64,000 nucleotides of DNA from an uncultured Alphaproteobacteria bacterium (GTDB lineage: Bacteria; Pseudomonadota; Alphaproteobacteria; HIMB59; GCA-002718135): the NCBI GenBank assembly GCA_902541215.1, contig CACBPV010000003.1, positions 32,836 through 96,835 of the forward strand. The letters are read 5' to 3'. Of the stretch, positions 18,634-31,944 are shown piece after piece; the stretch's first letter is position 1, and each line of letters starts with the position of its first letter. Under the pieces are notes generated by a model. The model did not search any database, had not been told where the DNA came from, and was given only the letters and a program-made list of their open reading frames with translations. The translations under genes were made by a program, and so were the position numbers.

Positions 18634-19461
18634 ATGTTGATGCAAAATAAAAAAGGTCTGATTATGGGAGTGGCAAATGACAGATCTATTGCTTGGGGTA
18701 TTGCGAAAAAATTAGCAGAACAGGGAGGAGAAATTGCACTTACTTATCAAGGAGAAGCTCTTAAGAAAAGAGTTCAGCCACTTGCGGAGGAAATAGGGTC
18801 TAACACTATTATTCCTTGTGATGTTTCAGACTCACAAAGTATGAATAATGTATTTGAAACACTTAAAAATAAATGGGGTGAATTAGATTTTCTTGTTCAT
18901 GGAATTGGTTTTTCCAACAAAGATGAATTAAGAGGTAAATATTACAATACATCTTCTGATAATTTTAAACAAACTATGCATATATCATGTTATTCTTTTA
19001 CAGAGGCTTGTAGGCTAGCAGAACCTTTAATGAATAATGGTGGATCAATTTTAACTTTAACATATTATGGATCAGAACAAGTTATGCCTCATTATAATGT
19101 TATGGGAGTTGCAAAAGCAGCTTTAGAGGCAAGTGTTAGATATTTAGCAGTTGATTTGGGAGAAAAAAATATAAGAGTTAATGCCATTAGTGCTGGCCCA
19201 ATTAAAACTTTGGCAGCATCAGGAATAGGTGATTTTAGATTTATTCTAAAATGGAACGAACTTAATGCTCCGCTTAAAAGAAATGTAAATCAGCAAGATG
19301 TTGGAAATTCTGCTTTGTATCTCTTAAGTGATCTTGGAAGTGCTGTTACTGGTGAGATACAACATGTCGATTGTGGCTATCATACTGTAGGAATGGTTGC
19401 AGTTGATGAGAGTGAAAGTGTTTCAGAATTATTAGGTGAATTTACAAATTCTAAAAAATGA
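18634..19461 (+). CDS. fabI: Enoyl-[acyl-carrier-protein] reductase (NADH)
   Basis: [40 protein letters not shown]; track ORF begins at 18490 but the domain starts at ATG 18634. Confidence 0.93.
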   Translation: MLMQNKKGLIMGVANDRSIAWGIAKKLAEQGGEIALTYQGEALKKRVQPLAEEIGSNTIIPCDVSDSQSMNNVFETLKNKWGELDFLVHGIGFSNKDELRGKYYNTSSDNFKQTMHISCYSFTEACRLAEPLMNNGGSILTLTYYGSEQVMPHYNVMGVAKAALEASVRYLAVDLGEKNIRVNAISAGPIKTLAASGIGDFRFILKWNELNAPLKRNVNQQDVGNSALYLLSDLGSAVTGEIQHVDCGYHTVGMVAVDESESVSELLGEFTNSKK

Positions 19462-20528
19462 CTTCTAATTCAATAGGAAAAATCTTTAACTTTACCACAT
19501 GGGGAGAAAGCCATGGCAAAGCTATTGGTTGTGTTGTCGATGGAGTTCCATCAAACATAAATTTAACTGAAAAAGATATTCAACCCTATTTAGATAAAAG
19601 AAAACCTGGTCAGTCGAAATTTACAACTCAAAGAAAAGAAGAGGATAAAGTTGAAATACTATCTGGAACTTTTGAAGGAAAAACAACAGGTCATCCTATT
19701 TCTCTAATTATTTACAATCAAGATCAGAGATCAAAAGATTATGGTGATATCAAAAGTAAATTTAGACCAGGTCATGCAGATTACACATATTGGAAAAAAT
19801 ATGGCATAAGAGATTATAGGGGTGGTGGTAGATCTAGTGCTAGAGAAACTGCAATGAGAGTAGCAGCAGGCGCAATAGCAAGAAAAATCATAAAAAATAA
19901 AATAAAAAATCAAGTTGTAATAACAGGTGCATTAATTCAAATAGGTAATCATAAAATTAATTATGAGAATTGGAATAATAATTTTATTTCAAAAAATAAT
20001 TTTTGGAGTCCTGATAAAAAAATTATTAAAACATGGGAAAACGAAATACAAACTGCAAGAAAATCTGGTTCCTCTTTAGGTGCTATAATTGAAATTAGAG
20101 TAAAAGGTTTGCCCGCTGGATTAGGAGAGCCTATTTATGAAAAAATAGACTCCGATATAGCTAAGGCATTGATGTCTATTAATGCTGTTAAGGGTGTAGA
20201 AATGGGAAATGGCTTTAGCAGTGTTTATGAAACTGGAATTTCTAATGTTGATGAAATGAGAATTAAAAATAAAAAACCTTTTTTTCTTTCAAATAATAAT
20301 GGTGGAGTTCTTGGAGGCATTACAACTGGTCAAGAATTAATTACTAGATTTGTAGTAAAACCGACGAGTTCAATATTATCAACAAAAAAAACAATTAATA
20401 CTAAATTAAAAGAAACAACAATATCTACTAAAGGTCGTCATGATCCATGTGTTGGTATAAGGGCTGTTCCTGTTGGTGAAGCAATGGTTGCCACAACTAT
20501 AGCTGATCATTGTTTAAGATTTCTTTAA
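19458..20528 (+). CDS. aroC: Chorismate synthase
   Basis: [47 protein letters not shown]. Confidence 0.97.
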   Translation: MTSNSIGKIFNFTTWGESHGKAIGCVVDGVPSNINLTEKDIQPYLDKRKPGQSKFTTQRKEEDKVEILSGTFEGKTTGHPISLIIYNQDQRSKDYGDIKSKFRPGHADYTYWKKYGIRDYRGGGRSSARETAMRVAAGAIARKIIKNKIKNQVVITGALIQIGNHKINYENWNNNFISKNNFWSPDKKIIKTWENEIQTARKSGSSLGAIIEIRVKGLPAGLGEPIYEKIDSDIAKALMSINAVKGVEMGNGFSSVYETGISNVDEMRIKNKKPFFLSNNNGGVLGGITTGQELITRFVVKPTSSILSTKKTINTKLKETTISTKGRHDPCVGIRAVPVGEAMVATTIADHCLRFL

Positions 20529-21263
20529 AATACTGTAAATTAAAAATTCTTTATTTCCTTTTGGTCCAGTTATTGGACTTTCGACTAAGCCTACAACTTC
20601 AGCCTTAATTGTTTTTTTAAACCAATTCGATATATCATTACATACTTTTTCATGAATCAATGGATCTTTCACAATACCTTTTTTCAAATTTATTTTATTA
20701 GTTTCAAATTGCGGCTTAATTAGTGAAATAATCTCAGCTTTACTTGATAAAAGCTTCAAGCTAGGTTCTATAACTTTTGTTAGACTAATGAAACTAACAT
20801 CGCAGACTACCAAATTAATTCTTTCATAAATTATTGAGTTATCTAAATATTTAGCATTAAAATTTTCTATACTGATAATTTTTTTTTCTTTTTTTAATTT
20901 TTCATGAAGTTGATTTGTACCGACATCAATAGAATATATTTTTTTAGCGTTTTTTTTTAAAAGAACTTCTGTGAATCCACCAGTTGATGAACCGATATCT
21001 AGACAAATTTTATTTTCAATATCAATCTTAAAATGATCAATCGCTTTCAGTAATTTGAATGCACCTCTTGATACCCATAGAGGATGAAGTTGTTTAATTT
21101 TTATTTTTGAGTTTTCATTAAAACTGTTACCACTTTTGGTAATAATTTTATCATTTACATAAACTTGGCCGGCCATAATCATAGATTGGGCTTTTGATTT
21201 AGTATCAGCTAAGTTTCTATCCATTAAAAGCTGATCAAGTCTTATTTTAAGATTTTTACTCAA
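20514..21263 (-). CDS. tlyA: TlyA family RNA methyltransferase
   Basis: S4 domain [68 protein letters not shown]. Confidence 0.93.
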   Translation of the reverse strand: MSKNLKIRLDQLLMDRNLADTKSKAQSMIMAGQVYVNDKIITKSGNSFNENSKIKIKQLHPLWVSRGAFKLLKAIDHFKIDIENKICLDIGSSTGGFTEVLLKKNAKKIYSIDVGTNQLHEKLKKEKKIISIENFNAKYLDNSIIYERINLVVCDVSFISLTKVIEPSLKLLSSKAEIISLIKPQFETNKINLKKGIVKDPLIHEKVCNDISNWFKKTIKAEVVGLVESPITGPKGNKEFLIYSILKKS

Positions 21264-21272
21264 ATTTGAAAA

Positions 21273-21491
21273 TTACTTAAAATCTTCTTTTGAGACTTTA
21301 TTGTTTTCTTGCTTAATTTTTTTAATTTGGCTTTCAATACTTTTTAATTTTTCCTCACACGCTTTTTTTAAATTCATTCCTTCTTCGTAAAGTTTTACAG
21401 ATTCTTCTAAATCAACTTCACCATTTTCTAATTTCTCTACAATAGACTCGAGTTTTTTTAAATTATTTTCAAAATTATTATCTTTATTCAT
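21273..21491 (-). CDS. xseB: Exodeoxyribonuclease VII small subunit
   Basis: FENNLKKLESIVEKLENGEVDLEESVKLYEEGMNLKKACEEKL. Confidence 0.93.
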   Translation of the reverse strand: MNKDNNFENNLKKLESIVEKLENGEVDLEESVKLYEEGMNLKKACEEKLKSIESQIKKIKQENNKVSKEDFK

Positions 21492-21777
21492 TAGATGTAT
21501 CTATTTTTATTATATTTGATGTCTCTATATCATATATTAAACCATAAACTTTATTATTACTTTTTATTGTAAACAAAATCCTATTATTATCAATCATATC
21601 TATATCTGTAATTTTATGCCCTTTTTCTAAATTTAAATTATAATCAATTAAATTTGTTTCTAAATTACTTTGTTTTTTTGTAGTTTTTATATACAAACCA
21701 TAAACAAGAGCTAAAAAGCAAATAACAATTAATATACCTAAAAATATTACAATAAATTTAAGAATTTTTTGAGACAT
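21484..21777 (-). CDS. Hypothetical protein, one N-terminal TM (DUF6476-like)
   Basis: 97 aa; TM segment ILKFIVIFLGILIVICFLALVYGLYI; 8-bp overlap with xseB. Confidence 0.65.
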   Translation of the reverse strand: MSQKILKFIVIFLGILIVICFLALVYGLYIKTTKKQSNLETNLIDYNLNLEKGHKITDIDMIDNNRILFTIKSNNKVYGLIYDIETSNIIKIDTSNE

Positions 21778-22747
21778 GAACGAATTCTATAATCTTAAAT
21801 TAACTATAAATAAACAATTAAGTTCACAAAGATTAGATAAAGTGCTCGTTTCAAAATTGGAAGGGTATTCAAGAACACAAATAAAAACTTTAATATTAAA
21901 TGGTAATGTAAGTCTTGATGAAAAGGAAATAAAAGATCCATCTTACATAACTAAAGAAAATGAAAATTACTTTATAAATATTATCTTGAAACAAGAAACA
22001 AAACATTCAGCTGAAAATATTGACTTAAACATTATTTTTGAAGATGAAGATCTAATCGTTATAAATAAACCTCCAAATTTAGTAATGCATCCAGCTCCTG
22101 GAAATGAAAGCGGCACTCTTGTGAATGCTCTTATGCATTACACTAATAATCAACTAAGTAATTTAGATAATAATGCTAGACCAGGAATAGTCCATCGTTT
22201 AGATAAAGACACAAGTGGAATTCTTGTTGTTGCAAAAAATAATAATGTTCATATTAATTTAGCCAAACAATTCAAAGAACATACGATATCTCGTAGATAT
22301 AAAGCAATAGTTTGGGGAATGCCTGATAATCAATCAATTGAAGGGTACATAGAGAGAAATAGGAAAAATAGAAAAAAAATGAGTTTAAATAATAAGGGTT
22401 TTGGAAAATATTCTAAAACCGATATTAAATTAGAAAAAACTTTTGGTATTGCTAGTATAGTTGACTGCCATTTACACACTGGAAGAACACATCAAATTAG
22501 ACTTCATCTAACTTCTAAAAATTCTCCTATAATTGGTGATAAGATTTATGGAAAAAGTAAAATTAATCAATTTGGAAAAGATAAAAATACATTTAATAAA
22601 TTCATGATTTTAAAAAATTTTGAAAGACAAGCATTACATGCCTATCATCTAGGTTTTGATCATCCAACATCAAAAAAAAGGATGAATTTTGATATTGAAA
22701 TTCCTGAAGATTTTAAGAATTTAATTGAATTATTGCTTAAATATTAA
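21776..22747 (+). CDS. rluD: 23S rRNA pseudouridine synthase, RluD-type
   Basis: S4-like N-terminus, VINKPPNLVMHPAPGNESGTLVNALMHY, GIVHRLDKDTSGILVVAKN. Confidence 0.95.
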   Translation: MNEFYNLKLTINKQLSSQRLDKVLVSKLEGYSRTQIKTLILNGNVSLDEKEIKDPSYITKENENYFINIILKQETKHSAENIDLNIIFEDEDLIVINKPPNLVMHPAPGNESGTLVNALMHYTNNQLSNLDNNARPGIVHRLDKDTSGILVVAKNNNVHINLAKQFKEHTISRRYKAIVWGMPDNQSIEGYIERNRKNRKKMSLNNKGFGKYSKTDIKLEKTFGIASIVDCHLHTGRTHQIRLHLTSKNSPIIGDKIYGKSKINQFGKDKNTFNKFMILKNFERQALHAYHLGFDHPTSKKRMNFDIEIPEDFKNLIELLLKY

Positions 22748-22777
22748 ATTATATTTTATTTGTGGTATAGGCGTATT

Positions 22778-26005
<3,228 letters not shown>

Positions 26006-26013
<8 letters not shown>

Positions 26014-27361
26014 GATAAGGCCTTACTAATTTTTTTATTTCTAGAGATTTTTTTTTAACCTCATTAACTTCTTGCCCTTCAACTAATATTCTGACTAATG
26101 GTTCAGTCCCAGATAACCTTACAAGAGATCTTATTTTTTTATTATTATATAGTTTATCTTTTTTTAAATTATCAAGAATTTTTAACAGCTTGGTATTCTT
26201 TGTTTTATAACTTAAGTTAATTTTTTCCTGGGTAAAGTCATTGTACAAATCAAAAAGTTTACTCGCCTTATTTTTATTTGATATCAAAATTTCAGAGATT
26301 TTTAAAGCTGCCAAAATTCCATCGCCAGTATTAGAATATTCTGACAATATTATATGTCCTGATTGTTCACCACCTATCATAGATTTGGATTTTTTCATTT
26401 GATTTATTACATTTATATCTCCAACAGATGTTCGCTTAATCTTTAATTTTAATTTATTTGTGAGATAATTTTCTAATCCCATATTAGACATTACCGTTAT
26501 AATAACATCATGTTGATTAGATTTTTTCTGAGGTTTTATATAACTTTTACATAACAATCCTATAATTTTATCACCATCAACTTCTTTTCCTTCTTCATCT
26601 ACAACTATTAACCTATCTCCATCACCATCAAATGCAAATCCAATATCAGCTTTTTCTTTTATGACATTTTGTGAGAGTGATTTAACATCAACTGCACCAC
26701 AGTTTTTATTAATATTTAATCCATCTGGATTATTATTTATGGCGATTATATTATGGCCTAACTCCCAGAATAAATTTGGAGCTATATTATATGTGGCTCC
26801 ATTCGCACAATCTAAAATAATTTTTAATTTTCTCTTGGAAGATGTTTTACTTAAAGTACTTTTTAAAAATTCTGAGTATCTACCTGAGGCATCTTCCAGT
26901 CTTCTTGCATTTCCAGATACAAATGTGTTGTTTGAAATTTTAGAATATTTTTTATTATCTAAAACTATTTTTTCAACCTTTTGCTCTATCAATGAACTGA
27001 GCTTTGTTCCAGTACTATCAAAAAATTTCAGCCCATTATATTCATACGTGTTATGAGAAGCTGTAATCATTACACCAATATCTGCTCTTAAAGTTTTAAT
27101 CATTAATGGTACAGCTGGTGTTGGAAGGGGGCCGACTAAAATTACATCCATACCCATAGAAATAAATCCGGCTGTCACAAGTGGTTCATATAAATAACCA
27201 GACAATCTAGTGTCTTTGCAGATTACAACCCTGCTATTTTTAGCATTTTTCTTTTTTAGAAGGAATGCAACTGTTTTTGAAATTTTTAGACAAGTTTCAG
27301 CAGAAAGAGGTTCCTCATTAACTAAGCACCGTATACCATCGGTACCAAATATTTTAGACAT
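26006..27361 (-). CDS. glmM: Phosphoglucosamine mutase
   Basis: KIFGTDGIRCLVNEEPLSAE, GVMITASHNTYEYNGLKFFD, FAFDGDGDRLIVVDEEG. Confidence 0.97.
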
Positions 27362-27405
27362 TTATGTCTTTTATTCAAAAAAATAAATAAAGTGAAGTAA
27401 TTAAA

Positions 27406-29307
27406 TTAGTTTGCCGGTGCTGTTGCAGATCCACCTGTTTTTGGAACAGATGTGGCTGGTTTTTTTGGTGTGTTTATATCATTATCAAAATCATCACGAG
27501 TTGGCTTTATACCTTTAATTAAATCTTTAATTTCATCACCTGATAATGTTTCATACTCTAAAAGCCCTTTAGCAACTATATGCAGTTCTTCGATATTATC
27601 TTGAAGAATTTTTCTACAATTATTTTCAGCCTCTTCTGCAAGAGATCTTACTTCTTCATCAATTAATTTTGCTGTAGAGTCAGATAAATTTTTTGATTGT
27701 GCAACAGAATGCCCAAGGAAAACCTCCTCGCTATCACTGTTATATCTCAAACGACCTAATTTTTCACTCATCCCCCATTCGGTAATCATTTTTTTTGATA
27801 GATTTGTTACCATTTGTATATCGCTTGCTGCACCATTTGTAATTTTATCTTTACCAAAAATCATCTCTTCTGCAATTCTGCCCCCAGTAGCTATTAATAA
27901 ATGCGCTTTCATTTGATCTTTTCGCATAGACAACTGATCCTTTTCAGGAAGTCTCATAACCATACCTAAGGCTCTACCTCTCGGTATTATTGTCGCTTTA
28001 TGTATCGGATCGGAAGCTGGTGAGTGAAGGGTTGCAACTGCATGACCAGCTTCATGGTAAGCAGTAAGTTTCTTTTCATCTTCTGACATGACCATGGATC
28101 TTTTTTCTGCACCCATCATCACTTTATCTTTAGCACTTTCAAAATCTTCAAGTGTAACCATTCTTTTATTTTTTCTAGCTGCTAATAATGCTGCTTCATT
28201 AACTAAGTTTGCTAAATCAGCTCCAGAAAAACCTGGGGTTCCCCTTGCAATAATTTTTGAGTCAAATTTTGGTGAAACTTTAATTTTTTTAATATGAACT
28301 TTAAGTATTTTATCTCTTCCCATTACATCAGGATTATTAACTGTTATTTGACGGTCAAATCTTCCTGGTCTAAGTAAAGCTGGATCAAGAACATCAGGTC
28401 TATTTGTTGCGGCAATAATAATTACACCTGCATTAGCTTCAAACCCATCCATCTCAACAAGAAGTTGATTAAGAGTTTGTTCTCTTTCGTCATTCCCGCC
28501 ACCAAGACCTGCACCACGGTGCCTTCCAACAGCGTCAATTTCATCAATAAAAACTATACAAGGTGCATTTTTTTTACCTTGATCAAACATATCTCTAACT
28601 CTACTAGCTCCAACCCCTACGAACATTTCAACAAAATCTGAACCTGAAATAGAAAAGAAAGGAACATTTGCTTCACCTGCAATTGCTCTTGCAAGTAATG
28701 TTTTTCCAGTACCGGGAGGGCCTACTAGAAGTGCGCCTCTTGGAATCTTACCACCTAATCTAGAAAACTTTGAAGGATCTTTTAAAAATTCAACTACTTC
28801 TTCCAATTCTTGTTTAGCTTCATCTATACCTGCTACATCGTCAAATGTAACTTTACCTACAGCCTCGTTTAATAATTTAGCTTTAGATTTACCAAAACCC
28901 ATTGCTTTTCCACCACCGCCTTGCATTTGGCGCATAAAGAAGATCCAAACTCCAATTAGAAGAAGCATAGGAAACCATGAAAGTAATACACTTAGAAGTG
29001 GATGCATTGATCTTTCAGAAGGCTCAGCAGTAATTTTTACCCCACTTTCATTTAATTTATCTACCAAATTGGGATAATTGGGAACATATGTGCTAAATGA
29101 TCGACCATCATTTAGAAAGCCTGTAACTGTGCTTCCATTAATATTAACTTCAGAAACATTTCCACTTTCTGTTGCTGCTATGAAGTCAGAAAAGGATATT
29201 TTTGAAGTATTTCTATTATTAGAAGTTCCTTGGAAAAGATTGAAAAGCACAATTAAGAGCAATCCAATTATAATCCATAATACAACGTTTTTACTGATGT
29301 TTTTCAT
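27406..29307 (-). CDS. ftsH: ATP-dependent zinc metalloprotease FtsH
   Basis: [52 protein letters not shown] zinc motif. Confidence 0.99.
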   Translation of the reverse strand: MKNISKNVVLWIIIGLLLIVLFNLFQGTSNNRNTSKISFSDFIAATESGNVSEVNINGSTVTGFLNDGRSFSTYVPNYPNLVDKLNESGVKITAEPSERSMHPLLSVLLSWFPMLLLIGVWIFFMRQMQGGGGKAMGFGKSKAKLLNEAVGKVTFDDVAGIDEAKQELEEVVEFLKDPSKFSRLGGKIPRGALLVGPPGTGKTLLARAIAGEANVPFFSISGSDFVEMFVGVGASRVRDMFDQGKKNAPCIVFIDEIDAVGRHRGAGLGGGNDEREQTLNQLLVEMDGFEANAGVIIIAATNRPDVLDPALLRPGRFDRQITVNNPDVMGRDKILKVHIKKIKVSPKFDSKIIARGTPGFSGADLANLVNEAALLAARKNKRMVTLEDFESAKDKVMMGAEKRSMVMSEDEKKLTAYHEAGHAVATLHSPASDPIHKATIIPRGRALGMVMRLPEKDQLSMRKDQMKAHLLIATGGRIAEEMIFGKDKITNGAASDIQMVTNLSKKMITEWGMSEKLGRLRYNSDSEEVFLGHSVAQSKNLSDSTAKLIDEEVRSLAEEAENNCRKILQDNIEELHIVAKGLLEYETLSGDEIKDLIKGIKPTRDDFDNDINTPKKPATSVPKTGGSATAPAN

Positions 29308-29358
29308 CTATTTATTACATAGGAATTTATTATAAAAACACAATAGTTTTGTAGAAAA

Positions 29359-30330
29359 TTAAACAGTTTTTCTCAAAAATGTAAGAAAATCATCATTTTT
29401 TTTAACAATCATACCCTTAAGATTAAAATTATTAAAATTTAATTTCTTCATTTCACTTATTAAGATTCTAGTTTTTTTTGATCGTGGCGCGTTAGATTCA
29501 TAAAATAAATATTGATAAATTCTTCGTATAATATTTTCAGAATTAATTTCATTCAAATTCTTCATATTATCAAGACCAACAATAATTTTTTTACTATCGA
29601 TCTTAATAATATTTTTAAGAAGTATCTCAAATATCATTTGAATGAAATATGGTGAATAAAAAAGAATGCTCTCAAAATCTTTATTTATTTCTTTAATAGT
29701 TTTTTGGTCAGATTTTTTAAGAAAATTTCTTATTGTAGGACGAGTATAGTCTAAATTAAAATTTGATGGATCATTAATATATTCTATTTTATTTTTCTTA
29801 TTATAATTCAATAATGCATCTTTAGAAAAATATAAAAGTGGTCTAATAATGCAAACTTTATTATAAAGTGAGAATTCAGACATTGATTTTAAACCATAAA
29901 AGTCACTTCCAGCTATCTTTCTATTCAAAAAAGTTTCTAAATTATCATCTTTGTGATGAGCAACAAATAAATGCAAAAAATTATTTTTAATACAAAAATC
30001 TGTAAGTAAATTATAACGATTATTTCTAGCCTCATTCATACTTTTCTTACTAACATTCACTTGATTTACAGTTAGAATTTTAGAGGTAATGTTGTTTTTA
30101 TTCAAGTTGGTAGAAATATATTTGGCTTCCTGATTAGAATTTTTTCTAATACGATGATCTACAATTAAAGCCATCAAGTTTCCTTTTTTGTATTTTACAA
30201 AAGCATTTACAAGGAATAATAATGACATGCTATCCGGACCACCTGAAACTGCTACAGCGACAGACGGGTTTTTTTCAAAAGTATATTTTTTTTCTATGTT
30301 TTTAATGAATTCTTTATTAGTGAGCTTCAT
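29359..30330 (-). CDS. tilS: tRNA(Ile)-lysidine synthase
   Basis: VAVAVSGGPDSMSLLFLVNAF PP-loop; AHHKDDNLETFLNRKIAGS. Confidence 0.93.
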   Translation of the reverse strand: MKLTNKEFIKNIEKKYTFEKNPSVAVAVSGGPDSMSLLFLVNAFVKYKKGNLMALIVDHRIRKNSNQEAKYISTNLNKNNITSKILTVNQVNVSKKSMNEARNNRYNLLTDFCIKNNFLHLFVAHHKDDNLETFLNRKIAGSDFYGLKSMSEFSLYNKVCIIRPLLYFSKDALLNYNKKNKIEYINDPSNFNLDYTRPTIRNFLKKSDQKTIKEINKDFESILFYSPYFIQMIFEILLKNIIKIDSKKIIVGLDNMKNLNEINSENIIRRIYQYLFYESNAPRSKKTRILISEMKKLNFNNFNLKGMIVKKNDDFLTFLRKTV

Positions 30331-31244
30331 TCATTATTTTCTAAGCAATTATACTCAACAATTTGTTTTTTTGTTTGAGGAATTATTTTATTTTTAGGGA
30401 AATCTATAATTAATTTTTCCATAGTTTTACAAGCCTCAACAGTTTTTTCAACTTGGTATAATGACTGAGAAAGTTTTAAAAGCATTTCTGCAGCTTTAAT
30501 ACTATCTGGAAATTTTTGGAAACCTTCTGCAAATATAAGTGCTGCTTCTCTATGATTTTTTTCTAAAATATATAATTCTCCAAGCCAATAATGTGCTGAA
30601 CCTGATAGTTGATTATCGGGATTATCTGCAATAAACTGCTCAAATAAAGTTTTTGCATCCTGCCATTTTTTATCTCTAATATTATCAAATGCTACTTGGA
30701 ATTGATCTTCTGGTGATAGCTCCTTCTCTTTTTCATTAGAATTTACTTCTTGATCGTTAGATACAACCTCTTCATTTGTATCATTTGTGTTTTTTGAAAT
30801 ATTTAATGTTCCAAGTGTATTTTCAGTTTCAGTATCATTTAATGTATTGCTTTTTACTTCAGAACTATCTTGTAAAACTTCATCTGTATTTACTTTTACA
30901 TTATTTGAAGGAATAGATTGTAAATTGTTAATAACTATTTCTAAGTTTTCTAACTTATTAAAAATATCATCTAATTGAAAATACAATTCCTCTAAGTTAG
31001 ACGTTAAGTTTTTTATATCATTTTCAATATCATATATTCGTAAATCAATAGCAGTAAGATTCTTTACAAAATCATTATTTGTTTCACTAGATTGACTTGA
31101 TGAACTTGAAAATACTTCTTTAGAAAGATCGGAGACTTCTCTTTGTAATCTCTCTAATTGCTGGTTAATTGTAAGTTCATTTTCATTAGAATAAACATAA
31201 CATGAAAAAAATATGATTATTGTAGTGAGTATGTATTTAAACAT
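30327..31244 (-). CDS. cpoB: Tol-Pal system protein YbgF/CpoB
   Basis: Signal peptide, coiled coil, TPR-like region FQVAFDNIRDKKWQDAKTLFEQFIADNPDNQLSGSAHYWLGELYILEKNHREAALIFAEGFQKFPDS; next to pal. Confidence 0.92.
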   Translation of the reverse strand: MFKYILTTIIIFFSCYVYSNENELTINQQLERLQREVSDLSKEVFSSSSSQSSETNNDFVKNLTAIDLRIYDIENDIKNLTSNLEELYFQLDDIFNKLENLEIVINNLQSIPSNNVKVNTDEVLQDSSEVKSNTLNDTETENTLGTLNISKNTNDTNEEVVSNDQEVNSNEKEKELSPEDQFQVAFDNIRDKKWQDAKTLFEQFIADNPDNQLSGSAHYWLGELYILEKNHREAALIFAEGFQKFPDSIKAAEMLLKLSQSLYQVEKTVEACKTMEKLIIDFPKNKIIPQTKKQIVEYNCLENNE

Positions 31245-31256
31245 TAACAGTTTTTA

Positions 31257-31277
31257 ATTTCTAATTGCGATAGAAAT
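31257..31277. promoter_or_regulatory. 7-bp perfect stem hairpin (ATTTCTA-ATTGCGA-TAGAAAT) in the cpoB leader
   Basis: Exact inverted repeat read from sequence, 13 nt upstream of the cpoB start codon. Confidence 0.5.
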
Positions 31278-31278
31278 G

Positions 31279-31302
31279 TGGCGCTATATCAATATAGCGC
31301 CA
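31279..31302. promoter_or_regulatory. 11-bp perfect inverted repeat hairpin TGGCGCTATAT-CA/TG-ATATAGCGCCA between pal and cpoB
   Basis: Exact inverted repeat; no U-run after it on the transcribed (-) strand, so an mRNA-processing, stability or attenuation element is more likely than a canonical terminator. Confidence 0.7.
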
Positions 31303-31315
31303 AAGTATTAAGGGA
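31301..31315 (+). repeat. Inverted repeat arm 1 (CAAAGTATTAAGGGA), in pal 3' UTR
   Basis: 15/15 identical in inverted orientation to 31854-31868. Confidence 0.85.
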
Positions 31316-31321
31316 AAAGGA

Positions 31322-31843
31322 TTAGTTAACTATAGTTACTGATCGTCTATTTTGAGCCCATGCTCCATCGTTGGATCCAACAACAGCAGGTCTTTCTTTA
31401 CCATAACTAATAGTTGAAACTCTGTCTGGATTTATTCCTAATCCAATTAGGTAATTTTTAACAGCTTGAGCTCTTTTTTCACCAAGAGCTAAGTTGTACT
31501 CTCTAGTTCCTCTTTCATCACAGTGTCCTTCAATTGTGACAGAAACATCACTATTTTGCTTAAGCCATGCAACCTGATCTTGAAGTAACTCCAAAGCGTC
31601 TGAATCTAAATCTGAACTATCATATCCAAAAAAAACTCTATCACCAACATTAACAATTAAATCTTCCTGGGATCCTGAAACAATTCCACTTCCTGCAGTT
31701 TCAGTAATAGTTCCTTCTGAAGAAACATCACTTTCTGAACCACTTGATCCTGAACCTGAAGAATCAGCAGAGTCTTTAGGTGTAGTTGCACATGCGGCAA
31801 CAAATAAAACCATAAATATAGAGATAAAAAACTTGTAAAACAT
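31322..31843 (-). CDS. pal: Peptidoglycan-associated lipoprotein Pal
   Basis: Lipobox VAACATT; OmpA-like VTIEGHCDERGTREYNLALGEKRAQAVKNYL. Confidence 0.97.
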   Translation of the reverse strand: MFYKFFISIFMVLFVAACATTPKDSADSSGSGSSGSESDVSSEGTITETAGSGIVSGSQEDLIVNVGDRVFFGYDSSDLDSDALELLQDQVAWLKQNSDVSVTIEGHCDERGTREYNLALGEKRAQAVKNYLIGLGINPDRVSTISYGKERPAVVGSNDGAWAQNRRSVTIVN

Positions 31844-31853
31844 AAATATTTGC

Positions 31854-31868
31854 TCCCTTAATACTTTG
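31854..31868 (-). repeat. Inverted repeat arm 2 covering the pal Shine-Dalgarno (CAAAGTATTAAGGGA on - strand)
   Basis: 15/15 identical in inverted orientation to 31301-31315; AAGGGAG lies about 10 nt upstream of the pal ATG. Confidence 0.85.
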
Positions 31869-31944
31869 AGTAGATATACTAAATTATTCAGAATTCCTTA
31901 ACATTTTTTTTTGAATTTCGTATATTTTTTTGTATTATATTGAA

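Noticed and set aside
26661-27056. 131-aa + strand ORF within glmM
   Set aside because: Antisense to glmM active-site region; no domain, explained by codon bias
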